64,000 bases of DNA from Pseudomonas sp. HOU2 (GCF_040729435.1 NZ_CP160398.1:5189001-5253000), one strand, 5' to 3'; shown: positions 1 to 8,830, counted from the stretch's first letter. Notes: a model not told the origin generated them from the sequence alone. Translations and numbers: made by a program.

Positions 1-420
1 CACGATGCCTTTGAGTTGCAGGGCGATGTAGGGCAGGACACCAACCAGACAGATCAACGCCACCACCACCGCCAGCGACTGCGATTTGCCGTAGCGCGCG
101 GCGATGAAGTCGGCAATCGAGGTGATGTTCTCCTGCTTGCTGATCATCACCATTTTCTGCAGGACCCACGGCGCGCCCAGCAACAACAGGATCGGCCCGA
201 GGTAGATCGGCAGGAATGACCAGAGCTGTTCGGCCGCCTGACCGACCGCGCCGAAGAACGTCCAGCTAGTGCAGTAAACCGCCAGCGACAGGCTGTACAC
301 CCACGCGCGCATCCGCGGCGGCAACGGCGTGCTGCGACGGTCGCCGTAGAAGGCGATGGCGAACATGATGGCCATATAGGCGAGGGCGACGGCGGCGATC
401 AGCCCGGTGGACAACGACAT
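1..420 (-). CDS. hybrid sensor histidine kinase with SLC5 transporter-like N-terminus (partial)
   Basis: Only the first 140 codons lie in the window; the gene continues leftward. The ATG at 418-420 opens a protein with several hydrophobic segments, including the stretches YMAIMFAIAFYGDRR, YCTSWTFFGAVGQ and ITSIADFIAARYGKS. This pattern is typical of the sodium:solute symporter-like module that precedes PAS, kinase and receiver domains in CbrA-like pseudomonad sensors. The kinase part is not visible, so that assignment is inferred from the family and from synteny with PA3271 recalled from memory. It could instead be a plain SLC5 transporter. Confidence 0.7.
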   Translation of the reverse strand, partial: MSLSTGLIAAVALAYMAIMFAIAFYGDRRSTPLPPRMRAWVYSLSLAVYCTSWTFFGAVGQAAEQLWSFLPIYLGPILLLLGAPWVLQKMVMISKQENITSIADFIAARYGKSQSLAVVVALICLVGVLPYIALQLKGIV

Positions 421-570
421 GCAACACTCCCGACAAAAGACTCCCCGGCAGTCCTGCCCGGGCGGACAGTCTCGCATGAGTATGGCGGTTAGTCAGTGTC
501 GACCAAGGTCGTGGCGTGGCGGGGTGTCGCAGGTTTGAAACCGGGTGGTTTTTGGGGTGACTGGTCAGGC

Positions 571-666
571 CCCATCGCTGGCAAGCCAGCTCCCACAAGG
601 ATCTCCAGTGGGCACAGATTTTGTGAACACCACAGACCCTGTGGGAGCTGGCTTGCCAGCGATAGC
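571..666. repeat. REP inverted pair (type A)
   Basis: Two inverted copies of the unit CATCGCTGGCAAGCCAGCTC (573-597 and 640-666) flank a 42-nt spacer. The same unit recurs near 6.1, 46.2, 52.0, 55.5, 57.9 and 59.7 kb and in the array at 33-34.5 kb. It lies between the 3' end of the TetR gene and the upstream kinase gene, the usual place for pseudomonad REP/REPIN elements. Confidence 0.85.
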
Positions 667-667
667 G

Positions 668-1210
668 TCAGTCCTGTTTCAAAGCAATATCGATTAGTCG
701 ATGCAATTCATCCACCTCCAGCGCCGCCGCCGAAAACAGAATCCGGAACACCACCGGCGCCACCACCAGATTGATCAACCGATCAATGCTCGGTGCCGAC
801 TCGTCAGGGTGGCGCTCAATGATCGTCTGCAACTGCCCACCAAGAATCGTCACGCAATACCCCGGCGTGGCGCTGGCCTGCACGTCGCGCATCATGTTGC
901 GCCCCGGTTCTGAACTCATTTCGTCCAGATATTGCTCGGCCCAGGCGCGGATGTCACCGCGCAGATCACCGGTCACCGCCGGTTCGCTGTCGGGGCGCAT
1001 GCGGGCGAGGGCGACGTCGGCCAGCAGCGCCGCCAGATCTCCCCAGCGCCGATAGATGGTCGACGGCGTGACCCCGGCCCGCGCCGCAATTTGCGGGACG
1101 GTCACCGTGCTGCGCTCCTGTTCTTGCAGAAGTGCGCGGACTGCCGAATGAATCGACTCTTGCACCCGGGCACTGCGACCGCCCGGGCGTAAACCTTCTT
1201 TAATAGCCAT
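668..1210 (-). CDS. TetR/AcrR family transcriptional regulator
   Basis: This 180-aa protein has a typical TetR N-terminal helix-turn-helix at about residues 17-60 (VPQIAARAGVTPSTIYRRWG) followed by a divergent helical ligand domain. It probably represses the divergent MFS transporter gene at 1302, because the two starts are 91 bp apart and share a perfect inverted repeat at 1257-1299. The ligand is unknown; multidrug or small-aromatic sensing would be usual for this arrangement. The start at ATG 1208-1210 gives normal TetR length. Confidence 0.88.
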   Translation of the reverse strand: MAIKEGLRPGGRSARVQESIHSAVRALLQEQERSTVTVPQIAARAGVTPSTIYRRWGDLAALLADVALARMRPDSEPAVTGDLRGDIRAWAEQYLDEMSSEPGRNMMRDVQASATPGYCVTILGGQLQTIIERHPDESAPSIDRLINLVVAPVVFRILFSAAALEVDELHRLIDIALKQD

Positions 1211-1256
1211 GCGCCAGACCTTAACACAAAGAATTTGCTTTAAGCCAAAGCCGAGA

Positions 1257-1299
1257 GCACACTCCGCAAAAGCAAAAAATTAGCTTTTGCGGAGTGTGC
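1257..1299. promoter_or_regulatory. perfect 17-bp inverted repeat, likely operator, overlapping the MFS ribosome binding site
   Basis: Arms 1257-1273 and 1283-1299 are exact reverse complements separated by a 9-nt A/T spacer. The right arm contains GGAG (1291-1294), the Shine-Dalgarno of the MFS gene that starts at 1302. It could be the binding site of the divergent TetR protein. In RNA it could also fold into a hairpin that hides the ribosome binding site. The perfect symmetry is seen directly; its function is inferred. Confidence 0.7.
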
Positions 1300-1301
1300 C
1301 C

Positions 1302-2489
1302 ATGACCAGCCTTGCTTCCAACCGTGGCAGCCTGATTTTTCTGGCGATCACCTTATTGAGTTTTCTCGCCGCTTCCACAGCGCCGACACCGTTGTATCAC
1401 CTGTATCAAGATCAACTGCACTTCTCGGCAGCGGTGCTGACCCTGATTTTCGGCGTGTATGCGCTGAGTCTGCTGGCGGCGCTGTTGACGGTCGGATCGC
1501 TGTCCGATCACCTGGGACGCAAACCGGTGATTTTCACTGCCGTGCTGCTCAATGCGCTGGCAATGCTGCTGTTTATCAGCGCCGACAGTGTTGCCTGGCT
1601 GATCAGCGCCCGCGTGCTGCAAGGTTTTGCCACCGGCATGGCCACCGCTGTTCTGAGCGCGACACTGCTCGACACCGATCGCCAGCAAGGGCCGTTGATC
1701 AACAGCGTCGCTCCGTTGCTCGGCATGGCGCTGGGCAGCATGGGCTGTGGATTGCTGGCCGAATTCGCTCCGGCACCGTTGCAGTTGACGTACTGGCTGC
1801 TGCTGGCGCTGTTTGTGTTGCAGGCGGTGTATGTCTGGCGTCTGCCGGAAAGCGTCACTCCACAATCCGGGGCCTGGGCTTCGCTGCGGCCGACCTTGCA
1901 TGTGCCGGTTCAGGCGCGTTCGACCTTGTGGCGTGTGCTGCCGCTGAACACCGCAACCTGGGCCCTCGGCGGCTTTTTTGCCTCGCTGGCGCCGTCGCTG
2001 GTGCGCACTGCTACCGGTTCGACTTCGAACTTGATCGGCGGTGCTACCGTTTCGGCGCTGACCGTGACCGGGGCGCTGATGATCTTCACTTTGCGCAACC
2101 GTCCCGCCGGCAAAGCCCTGCAAATCGGCGCCAGTCTGCTGCTTGTCGGCGTGCTGCTGATTTTGCTTGGCGTGCACAGTGCCAGTCTGGCGCTGTTTTT
2201 CCTCGGTACGCTGGTCGCCGGTTGCGGCTTTGGCTCGGGTTTCCTCGGCGCGGTGCGCAGCCTGGTGCCGTTGGCCCTGCCGCATGAACGGGCCGGTTTG
2301 ATGTCGGCGTATTACGCGCTCAGTTATTTGGCGTTCTGCTTGCCGGCGTTGCTGGCTGGGCATTTGACCCGCACTTACGGTTTGCTGGTGACCACTGACG
2401 GCTACGGTGCCGGATTGATCTTCCTGGCCGTCGCCGCGCTGTTGCTCAGCCTGCGCCCGCAAACGGTCAAGGCTTGCAGCGCTCCATAA
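1302..2489 (+). CDS. MFS transporter, drug:H+ antiporter type
   Basis: This protein of about 395 aa has twelve predicted hydrophobic segments. The MFS motif A-like loop VGSLSDHLGRKPVI lies between helices 2 and 3, and motif ARVLQGFATGMATAVLSA follows. The start chosen is ATG 1302, 8 nt after GGAG, rather than the TTG at 1287, which lies inside the inverted repeat. Divergent orientation to a TetR gene suggests substrate-inducible efflux. The substrate cannot be told from the sequence. Confidence 0.88.
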   Translation: MTSLASNRGSLIFLAITLLSFLAASTAPTPLYHLYQDQLHFSAAVLTLIFGVYALSLLAALLTVGSLSDHLGRKPVIFTAVLLNALAMLLFISADSVAWLISARVLQGFATGMATAVLSATLLDTDRQQGPLINSVAPLLGMALGSMGCGLLAEFAPAPLQLTYWLLLALFVLQAVYVWRLPESVTPQSGAWASLRPTLHVPVQARSTLWRVLPLNTATWALGGFFASLAPSLVRTATGSTSNLIGGATVSALTVTGALMIFTLRNRPAGKALQIGASLLLVGVLLILLGVHSASLALFFLGTLVAGCGFGSGFLGAVRSLVPLALPHERAGLMSAYYALSYLAFCLPALLAGHLTRTYGLLVTTDGYGAGLIFLAVAALLLSLRPQTVKACSAP

Positions 2490-2540
2490 ACGTCGGGCTT
2501 TCAGTTACCTTTGGCCGGCCTTCTTTTCATGGATCGACAG

Positions 2541-2852
2541 ATGAAGATTATCCGCAGCAAGTCGTTCACCGCCGAGCGTGCCTGGGGCGCGCTGGACATC
2601 GCCAACATGAACGGCATTACCACGCGTCTGCACTGGACCGATCAGCCGTACAAATGGCACGTCAACGATGGCGAGGAAGTGTTCGTGGTGCTCGATGGTC
2701 AAGTGCAGATGCACTATCGCGAACAGGGTGAAGAAAAGCAGGTGCTGCTTGCGGTCGGTGACATCTTTTACGCCTCCGTCGGCACCGAGCACGTAGCCCA
2801 CCCGCAGGGCGCGGCGCGGATTCTGGTGATTGAAAGCGAAGGCAGTGTCTAG
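2541..2852 (+). CDS. cupin-domain protein
   Basis: A small single-domain cupin of about 103 aa. The core strand region reads YKWHVNDGEEVFVVLDG and later GDIFYASVGTEHVAHPQG. The first motif keeps one His and the Glu but has Asn where the second metal His normally lies, and the second motif keeps its His, so metal binding is possible but not of the canonical HxH kind. Starts at 2529 (MDRQMK) and 2541 (MKIIRS) are both in frame and neither has a clear Shine-Dalgarno. It follows the MFS gene in the same direction, but linkage is unproven. Role unknown. Confidence 0.78.
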   Translation: MKIIRSKSFTAERAWGALDIANMNGITTRLHWTDQPYKWHVNDGEEVFVVLDGQVQMHYREQGEEKQVLLAVGDIFYASVGTEHVAHPQGAARILVIESEGSV

Positions 2853-2857
2853 ACTCT

Positions 2858-2881
2858 TATCTGTAAAGTAGATAACAGATA
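2858..2881. promoter_or_regulatory. inverted repeat upstream of TDT transporter
   Basis: TATCTGT (2858-2864) and ACAGATA (2875-2881) form a 7-bp inverted repeat with a 10-bp spacer in an AT-rich stretch, 74 bp before the transporter start. It is a candidate operator or promoter element. No matching regulator gene is nearby. Confidence 0.35.
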
Positions 2882-2954
2882 GAGAAATTACCCGTTATAT
2901 AGATATTCGATTCGGTTCTACCATGGACTCAACCTCACCTGAGGACAGGAGTTC

Positions 2955-4109
2955 ATGATGACTTGCCCCAACATTGCCAAACCCGGCATCAAGCCGTTCC
3001 GCCAACTTCAGCATCCGCGTGAAGTGATCCGTCAATTCACCCCGAACTGGTTCGCCGCCACCATGGGCACCGGCGTGCTGGCCCTGGCGCTGGCGCAACT
3101 GCCGGTGGCGATCCCAGGGCTGCACGCGGTGGCCGAGGGTTTGTGGCTGTTCAACATTCTGTTGTTCACCTTGTTTACCTTCGCCTATGCCGCGCGCTGG
3201 ATTTTATTCTTCGATGAAGCGCGGCGGATCTTCGGTCACTCCACGGTATCGATGTTCTTTGGCACCATTCCCATGGGTTTGGCGACCATCATCAACGGTT
3301 TTCTGCTGTTCGGCCTGCCACGCTGGGGCGAGGGTGTGATTCATCTTGCCGAAGTACTGTGGTGGCTCGACGTGGCGATGTCGCTGGCCTGTGGAGTGTT
3401 GATCCCCTACATGATGTTTACCCGCCAGGAACACAGCATCGACCAGATGACGGCGGTCTGGCTGTTGCCAGTGGTGGCCGCAGAAGTGGCAGCGGCCAGC
3501 GGCGGCTTGCTCGCGCCGCATCTGGCCGATGCCCACGCGCAACTGGTGGTGCTGACCACCAGCTACGTGCTCTGGGCATTTTCCCTGCCGGTGGCGTTCA
3601 GCATTCTGACCATCCTGTTGCTGCGCATGGCGCTGCACAAACTGCCCCACGAAAACATGGCCGCCTCGAGCTGGTTGGCCCTCGGTCCGATTGGCACCGG
3701 CGCGTTGGGCATGCTGCTGCTGGGTGCTGATGCACCGGCGATCTTCGCCGCCAACGGCCTGCCGGGCATCGGTGAAATCGCTGCGGGCCTGGGGCTGGTC
3801 GCCGGCATCACCTTGTGGGGCTTCGGCTTGTGGTGGATGTTGATGGCGCTGCTGATCACCGCGCGTTACCTGCGTGACGGCATCCCGTTCAACCTTGGCT
3901 GGTGGGGCTTCACCTTCCCGCTGGGCGTGTATTCGCTGGCGACTCTCAAGCTCGCCAGCACGCTGCACCTCGGTTTTTTCAGCGTGGTCGGCTGTGTGCT
4001 GGTGAGCCTGCTGGCGGTGATGTGGCTGATCGTCGGTAAACGCACCGTGCAAGGCGCGTGGCGCGGTGAGTTGTTTGTCTCGCCATGTATTGCAGGGTTG
4101 AAGAAATAA
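2955..4109 (+). CDS. TDT family (TehA/SLAC1-like) transporter
   Basis: A 384-aa integral membrane protein with about ten hydrophobic helices. The early motif FTPNWFAATMGTGVLALAL is characteristic of the tellurite-resistance/dicarboxylate transporter family. Members move C4-dicarboxylates, sulfite or other small anions across the inner membrane; the substrate here is not determinable. An AGGAG lies just before the ATG at 2955, and a second in-frame ATG follows immediately. It stands alone behind a promoter-like AT-rich region. Confidence 0.85.
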   Translation: MMTCPNIAKPGIKPFRQLQHPREVIRQFTPNWFAATMGTGVLALALAQLPVAIPGLHAVAEGLWLFNILLFTLFTFAYAARWILFFDEARRIFGHSTVSMFFGTIPMGLATIINGFLLFGLPRWGEGVIHLAEVLWWLDVAMSLACGVLIPYMMFTRQEHSIDQMTAVWLLPVVAAEVAAASGGLLAPHLADAHAQLVVLTTSYVLWAFSLPVAFSILTILLLRMALHKLPHENMAASSWLALGPIGTGALGMLLLGADAPAIFAANGLPGIGEIAAGLGLVAGITLWGFGLWWMLMALLITARYLRDGIPFNLGWWGFTFPLGVYSLATLKLASTLHLGFFSVVGCVLVSLLAVMWLIVGKRTVQGAWRGELFVSPCIAGLKK

Positions 4110-4206
4110 CCTGAAAAGTTTAGGTAAGGTGTGGCCTGGATCGCCGATCGAGATTCCAATAAGCAGATCCAGGCCATTCTCTACCGACCTCAGGGAAACA
4201 CGGAAG

Positions 4207-6081
4207 ATGAGTCACCCCTCACAGTTCAACCTGCTTCGCACTCGGCGCTTTCTGCCGTTTTTCATCACGCAGTCGCTGGGCGCGTTCAACGATAACGTGT
4301 TCAAGCAGTCGCTGATCCTCGCCATTCTGTATCGGCTGACCATCGAAGGTGACCGTTCGATCTGGGTCAACCTGTGTGCGCTGCTGTTTATCCTGCCGTT
4401 CTTCCTGTTCTCGGCGCTCGCCGGGCAGTTCGGGGAAAAATTCGCCAAGGACGCGCTGATTCGTCTGATCAAACTCGCGGAAATCGCGATCATGGCCGTA
4501 GGATCGATCGGTTTTCTTTTCGATCACCTGTCGCTGATGCTGGTGGCGCTGTTCGCCATGGGCACCCATTCGGCGTTGTTCGGGCCGGTGAAGTATTCGA
4601 TCCTGCCGCAAGCGCTGCGTGAGGATGAACTGGTCGGCGGCAACGGGCTGGTGGAAATGGGCACGTTCCTGGCGATTCTCGCCGGGACCATCGGCGCCGG
4701 GATCATCATGTCCTCGACGCACTACGCGCCGCTGGTTTCGACCGCGATTGTCGGGATTGCGGTGCTGGGATATCTCGCCAGTCGCAGCATTCCGCGCGCG
4801 GCGGCGGCCTCGCCGGAAATGCGCCTGAACTGGAACATCTTCAGCCAGTCCTGGGCCACGCTGAAACTCGGTCTGGGCCAGACGCCGGCGGTGTCGCGCT
4901 CGATTGTCGGCAACTCGTGGTTCTGGTTTGTCGGGGCGATTTACCTGACGCAGATCCCGGCCTACGCCAAGGAGTGGATGCACGGCGACGAAACCGTGGT
5001 GACGCTGATTCTCACCGTGTTTTCGGTGGGCATTGCGCTGGGTTCGATGCTTTGCGAGAAGCTCTCGGGGCGCAAGGTCGAGATCGGCCTGGTGCCATTC
5101 GGTTCGTTCGGTCTGACCGTATTTGGCCTGCTGCTGTGGTGGCATTCCGGCGGTATCCCGGAAAGTGTCAGCGGCCACAGCTGGATTGAAGTGCTGGGCT
5201 TTGTGCACACCTGGGCGGTGCTGGTGGACATTCTCGGCCTCGGCATTTTTGGCGGCTTCTATATTGTGCCGCTGTACGCCTTGATCCAGTCGCGCACCGC
5301 CGAGAACGAGCGGGCGCGGGTGATTGCCGCGAACAACATTCTCAACGCGCTGTTCATGGTGGTCTCGGCGATCGTTTCGATCGTGTTGCTGAGTGTGGTC
5401 AAACTGTCGATTCCGCAGCTGTTCCTGGTGGTGTCGCTGCTGAACATCGGCGTCAACGCCTACATCTTCAAGATCGTCCCCGAGTTCAGCATGCGTTTCA
5501 TGATCTGGCTGCTCAGCCATTCCATGTACCGTGTCGAGCACCGTAATCTCGAAGCGATCCCGGACGAGGGCGCGGCGTTGCTGGTGTGCAACCACGTGTC
5601 GTTCGTCGATGCACTGCTGATTGGCGGCGCGGTGCGTCGGCCGATTCGCTTTGTCATGTACTACAAAATCTACAACCTGCCAGTGCTGAACTTTATCTTT
5701 CGCACGGCGGGGACGATTCCGATTGCCGGACGCAACGAAGACATCCAGATCTACGAAAAAGCCTTCACCCGGATTGCCCAGTATCTGAAGGACGGTGAGC
5801 TGGTGTGCATCTTCCCCGAAGGCAAGTTGACCACCGATGGCGAGATCAACGAGTTCAAGGGCGGCCTGACGCGGATTCTCGAAGAAACCCCGGTGCCGGT
5901 GATTCCGCTGGCGTTGCAGGGGTTGTGGGGGAGTTTCTTCAGCCGCGATCCGAACAAGGGGCTGTTCAAGCGATTGTGGTCGCGGGTGACGTTGGTGGCG
6001 GGTTCGGCGGTTGAGGTTGACGCGGCGGAACCGGCCAAATTGCAGGGGATGGTGGGGGCGTTGCGCGGGGCCGTCAGATAA
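4207..6081 (+). CDS. MFS transporter fused to 1-acylglycerol-3-phosphate O-acyltransferase
   Basis: This 624-aa protein has an N-terminal LplT-like MFS module (about residues 1-420, opening RRFLPFFITQSLGAFNDN) and a C-terminal PlsC domain. The acyltransferase motifs are NHVSFVDALL (NHX4D, about residue 458) and FPEGKLTTDG (about 537). Members flip or take up lysophospholipids and reacylate them at the inner membrane. E. coli does this with LplT and Aas, whose Aas protein adds an acyl-ACP synthetase domain that is absent here. ATG 4207 gives the conserved MSHPSQFNLL start. Confidence 0.9.
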   Translation: MSHPSQFNLLRTRRFLPFFITQSLGAFNDNVFKQSLILAILYRLTIEGDRSIWVNLCALLFILPFFLFSALAGQFGEKFAKDALIRLIKLAEIAIMAVGSIGFLFDHLSLMLVALFAMGTHSALFGPVKYSILPQALREDELVGGNGLVEMGTFLAILAGTIGAGIIMSSTHYAPLVSTAIVGIAVLGYLASRSIPRAAAASPEMRLNWNIFSQSWATLKLGLGQTPAVSRSIVGNSWFWFVGAIYLTQIPAYAKEWMHGDETVVTLILTVFSVGIALGSMLCEKLSGRKVEIGLVPFGSFGLTVFGLLLWWHSGGIPESVSGHSWIEVLGFVHTWAVLVDILGLGIFGGFYIVPLYALIQSRTAENERARVIAANNILNALFMVVSAIVSIVLLSVVKLSIPQLFLVVSLLNIGVNAYIFKIVPEFSMRFMIWLLSHSMYRVEHRNLEAIPDEGAALLVCNHVSFVDALLIGGAVRRPIRFVMYYKIYNLPVLNFIFRTAGTIPIAGRNEDIQIYEKAFTRIAQYLKDGELVCIFPEGKLTTDGEINEFKGGLTRILEETPVPVIPLALQGLWGSFFSRDPNKGLFKRLWSRVTLVAGSAVEVDAAEPAKLQGMVGALRGAVR

Positions 6082-6100
6082 TCGGTGATAGTGCTGGCCT

Positions 6101-6194
6101 CATCGCTGGCAAGCCAGCTCCCACAGGTTTTCTGGATTTACACAAGATTTGTGTTCACCGGAGATCACTGTGGGAGCTGGCTTGCCAGCGATGG
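6101..6194. repeat. REP inverted pair (type A)
   Basis: Inverted copies of the CATCGCTGGCAAGCCAGCTC unit at 6101-6126 and 6169-6194, between the convergent acyltransferase fusion and gdx genes. It may act as a bidirectional terminator or transcript stabiliser. Confidence 0.85.
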
Positions 6195-6204
6195 GGCCAG
6201 TGGC

Positions 6205-6519
6205 TTAAGCGCTGACCTTGAGGCCAATCAACCCGGTAATGATCAACGCGACACTGGCCAGCCGAATCAGCGCCATCGACTCGCCAAACAGAATGATCCC
6301 GGCAATCACCGTGCCCACGGCACCGACGCCGGTCCAGATCGCATAAGCCGTACCCAGCGGCAATTCCTTCATCGCCAGTCCCAGCAGGCCAAGGCTGATG
6401 GCCATGGCCGCAACGGTCAGTACGGTGGGGAGCGGGCGGGTGAAGCCGTCGGTGTATTTCAGGCCGACGGCCCAGCCGACTTCAAACAGGCCGGCGAAAA
6501 ACAGAATGATCCAAGACAT
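6205..6519 (-). CDS. gdx: SMR family guanidinium exporter Gdx (SugE)
   Basis: A 104-aa protein with four transmembrane helices and the small-multidrug-resistance signature. The essential Glu of helix 1 is present in [15 protein letters not shown], a form typical of the Gdx/SugE branch rather than EmrE. Gdx proteins exchange guanidinium for protons. The call is strengthened by the guanidine-II riboswitch immediately upstream (6541-6590). The Shine-Dalgarno GGAGGT (6525-6530 on the minus strand) is 5 nt before the ATG. Confidence 0.93.
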   Translation of the reverse strand: MSWIILFFAGLFEVGWAVGLKYTDGFTRPLPTVLTVAAMAISLGLLGLAMKELPLGTAYAIWTGVGAVGTVIAGIILFGESMALIRLASVALIITGLIGLKVSA

Positions 6520-6540
6520 GAGAGACCTCCATCAATTGAC

Positions 6541-6590
6541 GGGGCCGTCCCCAGATTGATAACTCGATCGAGCCGCAGGGTCGTCCCCGC
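6541..6590 (-). ncRNA. guanidine-II (mini-ykkC) riboswitch
   Basis: In the minus-strand leader of gdx two short hairpins occur. The first (6575-6590) has a 6-bp stem closing an ACGA loop. The second (6541-6552) is GGGG-ACGG-CCCC. They are separated by 22 nt, and the Shine-Dalgarno follows the second by 10 nt. Two GC stems with ACGR loops just before a ribosome binding site is the defining pattern of mini-ykkC RNAs, which bind guanidinium in a loop-loop dimer and free the ribosome binding site. The downstream SMR exporter fits. Confidence 0.9.
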
Positions 6591-6638
6591 GTTGCGCAAT
6601 AGTCTGCCGAGCATTAATCCGGGGATCAAGCTTCCCGG

Positions 6639-7604
6639 TCAGTTGGCCGGCTGCTGCGCCAGCGCCTCACGGTCTTGTTTCTCGCTCATGCGCCGGAAGT
6701 ACGTCGAGAGCAGCGCCCCGGAAATGTTGTGCCAGACACTGAACAACGCACTCGGCACCGCCGCCAGCGGCGAGAAGTGCGCACTCGCCAGCGCCGCGCC
6801 CAACCCCGAGTTCTGCATGCCGACTTCCAGCGCCAGTGACTTGCGTTGCGCCAGCGGCAACTTGAACAGGCGTCCGGTGAAGTAACCCAGCAAGTAGCCG
6901 AAGCTGTTGTGCAGCATCACCACGACCATGATCAGCAGTCCGGATTCGGCAATCTTCGCCTGACTGGCGGCCACCACGGCGGTGACGATGATCACGATGC
7001 TGACCACCGACACCAGCGGCAACACATCCACCGCGTGGCGCACCTTGTCGCCGAGCAGGCGTTGCGCGACCACGCCGAGCACGATTGGCAGCAGCACCAC
7101 TTGCAGGATCGACCAGAACAATTCCATGAACGATACCGGCAACCACGCCGACGCCAGCAGCCAGATCAGCGCCGGGGTCAGCAGCGGGGCGAGGAGGGTG
7201 GTGACGGCGGCAATCGCCACCGACAGCGCCAGATCGCCGCGGGCCAACCAGGTCATCACGTTGGAAGAGGTGCCGCTCGGGCAGCAGCCGACCAGAATCA
7301 CCCCGACCGCGATTTCCGGCGGCAGGTGGAAGATCTGGCAGAGCAACCACGCCACACCGGGCATGATCACGAAATGCGCAACCACGCCCAAAGCCACGCG
7401 CCACGGATGGCGGGCAACGGCGGCGAAGTCGTCGAGTTTGAGGGTCAGGCCCATGCCGAACATCACCAGCCCCAGCAGCGGCACGATCGCGCCCTTGAGG
7501 CCGAGGAACCACGCCGGTTGCAGGAACGCGATTACGGCGAAAATCAGAACCCAGTAAGCGAAGGTGTTGCCGACAAAGCGGCTGAGTGCAGCCAGTGCGC
7601 GCAT
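6639..7604 (-). CDS. bile acid:sodium symporter (BASS) family transporter
   Basis: About 321 aa with nine to ten hydrophobic helices. The motif VGCCPSGTSSNVMTWLARGDLALS is diagnostic of the BASS/ASBT family. Bacterial members carry organic anions such as pantoate or keto acids with sodium; the substrate is unknown here. ATG 7604 is preferred to the upstream ATG at 7634 because AAGGAA lies at the right distance before it and it puts the protein directly into MRALAALSRFVG. It is transcribed alone, followed by gdx after a gap that holds the riboswitch. Confidence 0.87.
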   Translation of the reverse strand: MRALAALSRFVGNTFAYWVLIFAVIAFLQPAWFLGLKGAIVPLLGLVMFGMGLTLKLDDFAAVARHPWRVALGVVAHFVIMPGVAWLLCQIFHLPPEIAVGVILVGCCPSGTSSNVMTWLARGDLALSVAIAAVTTLLAPLLTPALIWLLASAWLPVSFMELFWSILQVVLLPIVLGVVAQRLLGDKVRHAVDVLPLVSVVSIVIIVTAVVAASQAKIAESGLLIMVVVMLHNSFGYLLGYFTGRLFKLPLAQRKSLALEVGMQNSGLGAALASAHFSPLAAVPSALFSVWHNISGALLSTYFRRMSEKQDREALAQQPAN

Positions 7605-7642
7605 GGCGTGTTCCTTATTATTAATGAGCACCACAAAACAAC

Positions 7643-7731
7643 TGTAGGAGTGAGCCTGCTCGCGATAGCGGTTGTTCAGTCAACATTGCGTTGAATGTCA
7701 GTTCCTCATCGCGAGCAGGCTCACTCCTACA
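7643..7731. repeat. REP inverted pair (type B)
   Basis: Inverted copies of the unit TGTAGGAGTGAGCCTGCTCG face each other across about 40 nt. The same type occurs at 30261-30349 and 48344-48434. It lies between the BASS and rdgC genes. Confidence 0.85.
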
Positions 7732-7750
7732 TTTTGGACGTTACAGGGGT

Positions 7751-8671
7751 TTAGATCCCCTGCGGAGTCTCTTCACCGCCCAACGCTTCCACCAGCGCCG
7801 GCAGGAAGTCGCCAAAGGTCAGCATCATCAGGGTGAAGCTGGCGTCCAGTTGGCCCAGCGCCTCGTCACCACCGTCCTGTTCCGCCTGATCCTGCAGCAG
7901 GTCTTCGAACTTCAGGCGTTTGACGGTCATCTTGTCGTCGAGCATGAACGACAGTTTGTCCTGCCAGGCCAGCGACAACTGGGTGACCACTTTGCCAGTG
8001 CTCAGGTGCAACTGGATTTCTTCGCTGGTCAGGTCCTGACGCTTGCAACGCACGATGCCGCCGTCTTCGTGGGTGTCGCGCAGCTCGCATTCGTCCAGAA
8101 CGAAGAAGTCCGGGGCCGCTTGCTGGGTGGTGACCCACTCGGTCATCACCGCGGTCGGCGCGGTTTTCACGGTCAGCGAACGCACGGGCAGGGTGCCTAG
8201 CACTTCACGCATTGTGGAGAGCAGGTCTTCGGCGCGTTTCGGGCTGGCCGAGTTCACCAGAATCAAGCCCTGTTTCGGCGCGATGGCGGCGAAGGTCGAC
8301 GAACGACGGATAAAGGCGCGCGGCAGGAAGGCCTGGATGATTTCATCCTTGATCTGATCGCGTTCCTTCTTATAGACCTTGCGCATCTGCTCGGCTTCGA
8401 TCTCTTCGACTTTCTCCTTGACCGCGTCGCGCACGACGCTGCCCGGCAGAATGCGTTCTTCCTTGCGCGCAGCGATCAGCAGGAAGTCACCGCTGACGTG
8501 CACCAGTGGCGCATCTTCGCCCTTGCCGAATGGCGCGACGAAACCGTAGGTGGTCAACTCCTGGCTTGCACATGGACGCGCCAGTTTGGTGGCCAGTGCA
8601 GTTTCCAGCGCCTCGGCATCGACAGGCAGGTCTTGGGTCAGGCGATAGATCAGCAGGTTTTTGAACCACAT
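7751..8671 (-). CDS. rdgC: recombination-associated protein RdgC
   Basis: The 306-aa protein begins [11 protein letters not shown] and matches RdgC along its length, including the acidic C-terminal part and [18 protein letters not shown]. RdgC is a ring-shaped DNA-binding protein of the nucleoid that restrains RecA-promoted strand exchange. ATG 8671 gives the family length (about 303 aa in E. coli); the ATG at 8695 adds eight unrelated residues. It is single and flanked by REP and tRNA genes, with an FKBP gene further on as in P. aeruginosa. Confidence 0.96.
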   Translation of the reverse strand: MWFKNLLIYRLTQDLPVDAEALETALATKLARPCASQELTTYGFVAPFGKGEDAPLVHVSGDFLLIAARKEERILPGSVVRDAVKEKVEEIEAEQMRKVYKKERDQIKDEIIQAFLPRAFIRRSSTFAAIAPKQGLILVNSASPKRAEDLLSTMREVLGTLPVRSLTVKTAPTAVMTEWVTTQQAAPDFFVLDECELRDTHEDGGIVRCKRQDLTSEEIQLHLSTGKVVTQLSLAWQDKLSFMLDDKMTVKRLKFEDLLQDQAEQDGGDEALGQLDASFTLMMLTFGDFLPALVEALGGEETPQGI

Positions 8672-8781
8672 GGGGTGAGTCTCTCCTTTATACAAAGGGG
8701 GGCATTATTGTCTTCGCCGGGTCATAGGCCAACCCTTCTCTAAGCCTTTGGAAGGCCTGAGAAAATTAATTAAAAAAGTGC

Positions 8782-8810
8782 TTGCCAGAGGTTGGGTCGC
8801 TCCGTAGAAT
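8782..8810 (+). promoter_or_regulatory. sigma70-type promoter of first tRNA-Val/Asp unit
   Basis: TTGCCA (8782-8787) and TAGAAT (8805-8810) are separated by 17 bp, ending 20 bp before the tRNA-Val. A GC-rich stretch follows the -10 element, as is common at stable-RNA promoters under stringent control. Prediction only. Confidence 0.65.
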
Positions 8811-8830
8811 GCGCGCCACACCGAAGCGAA

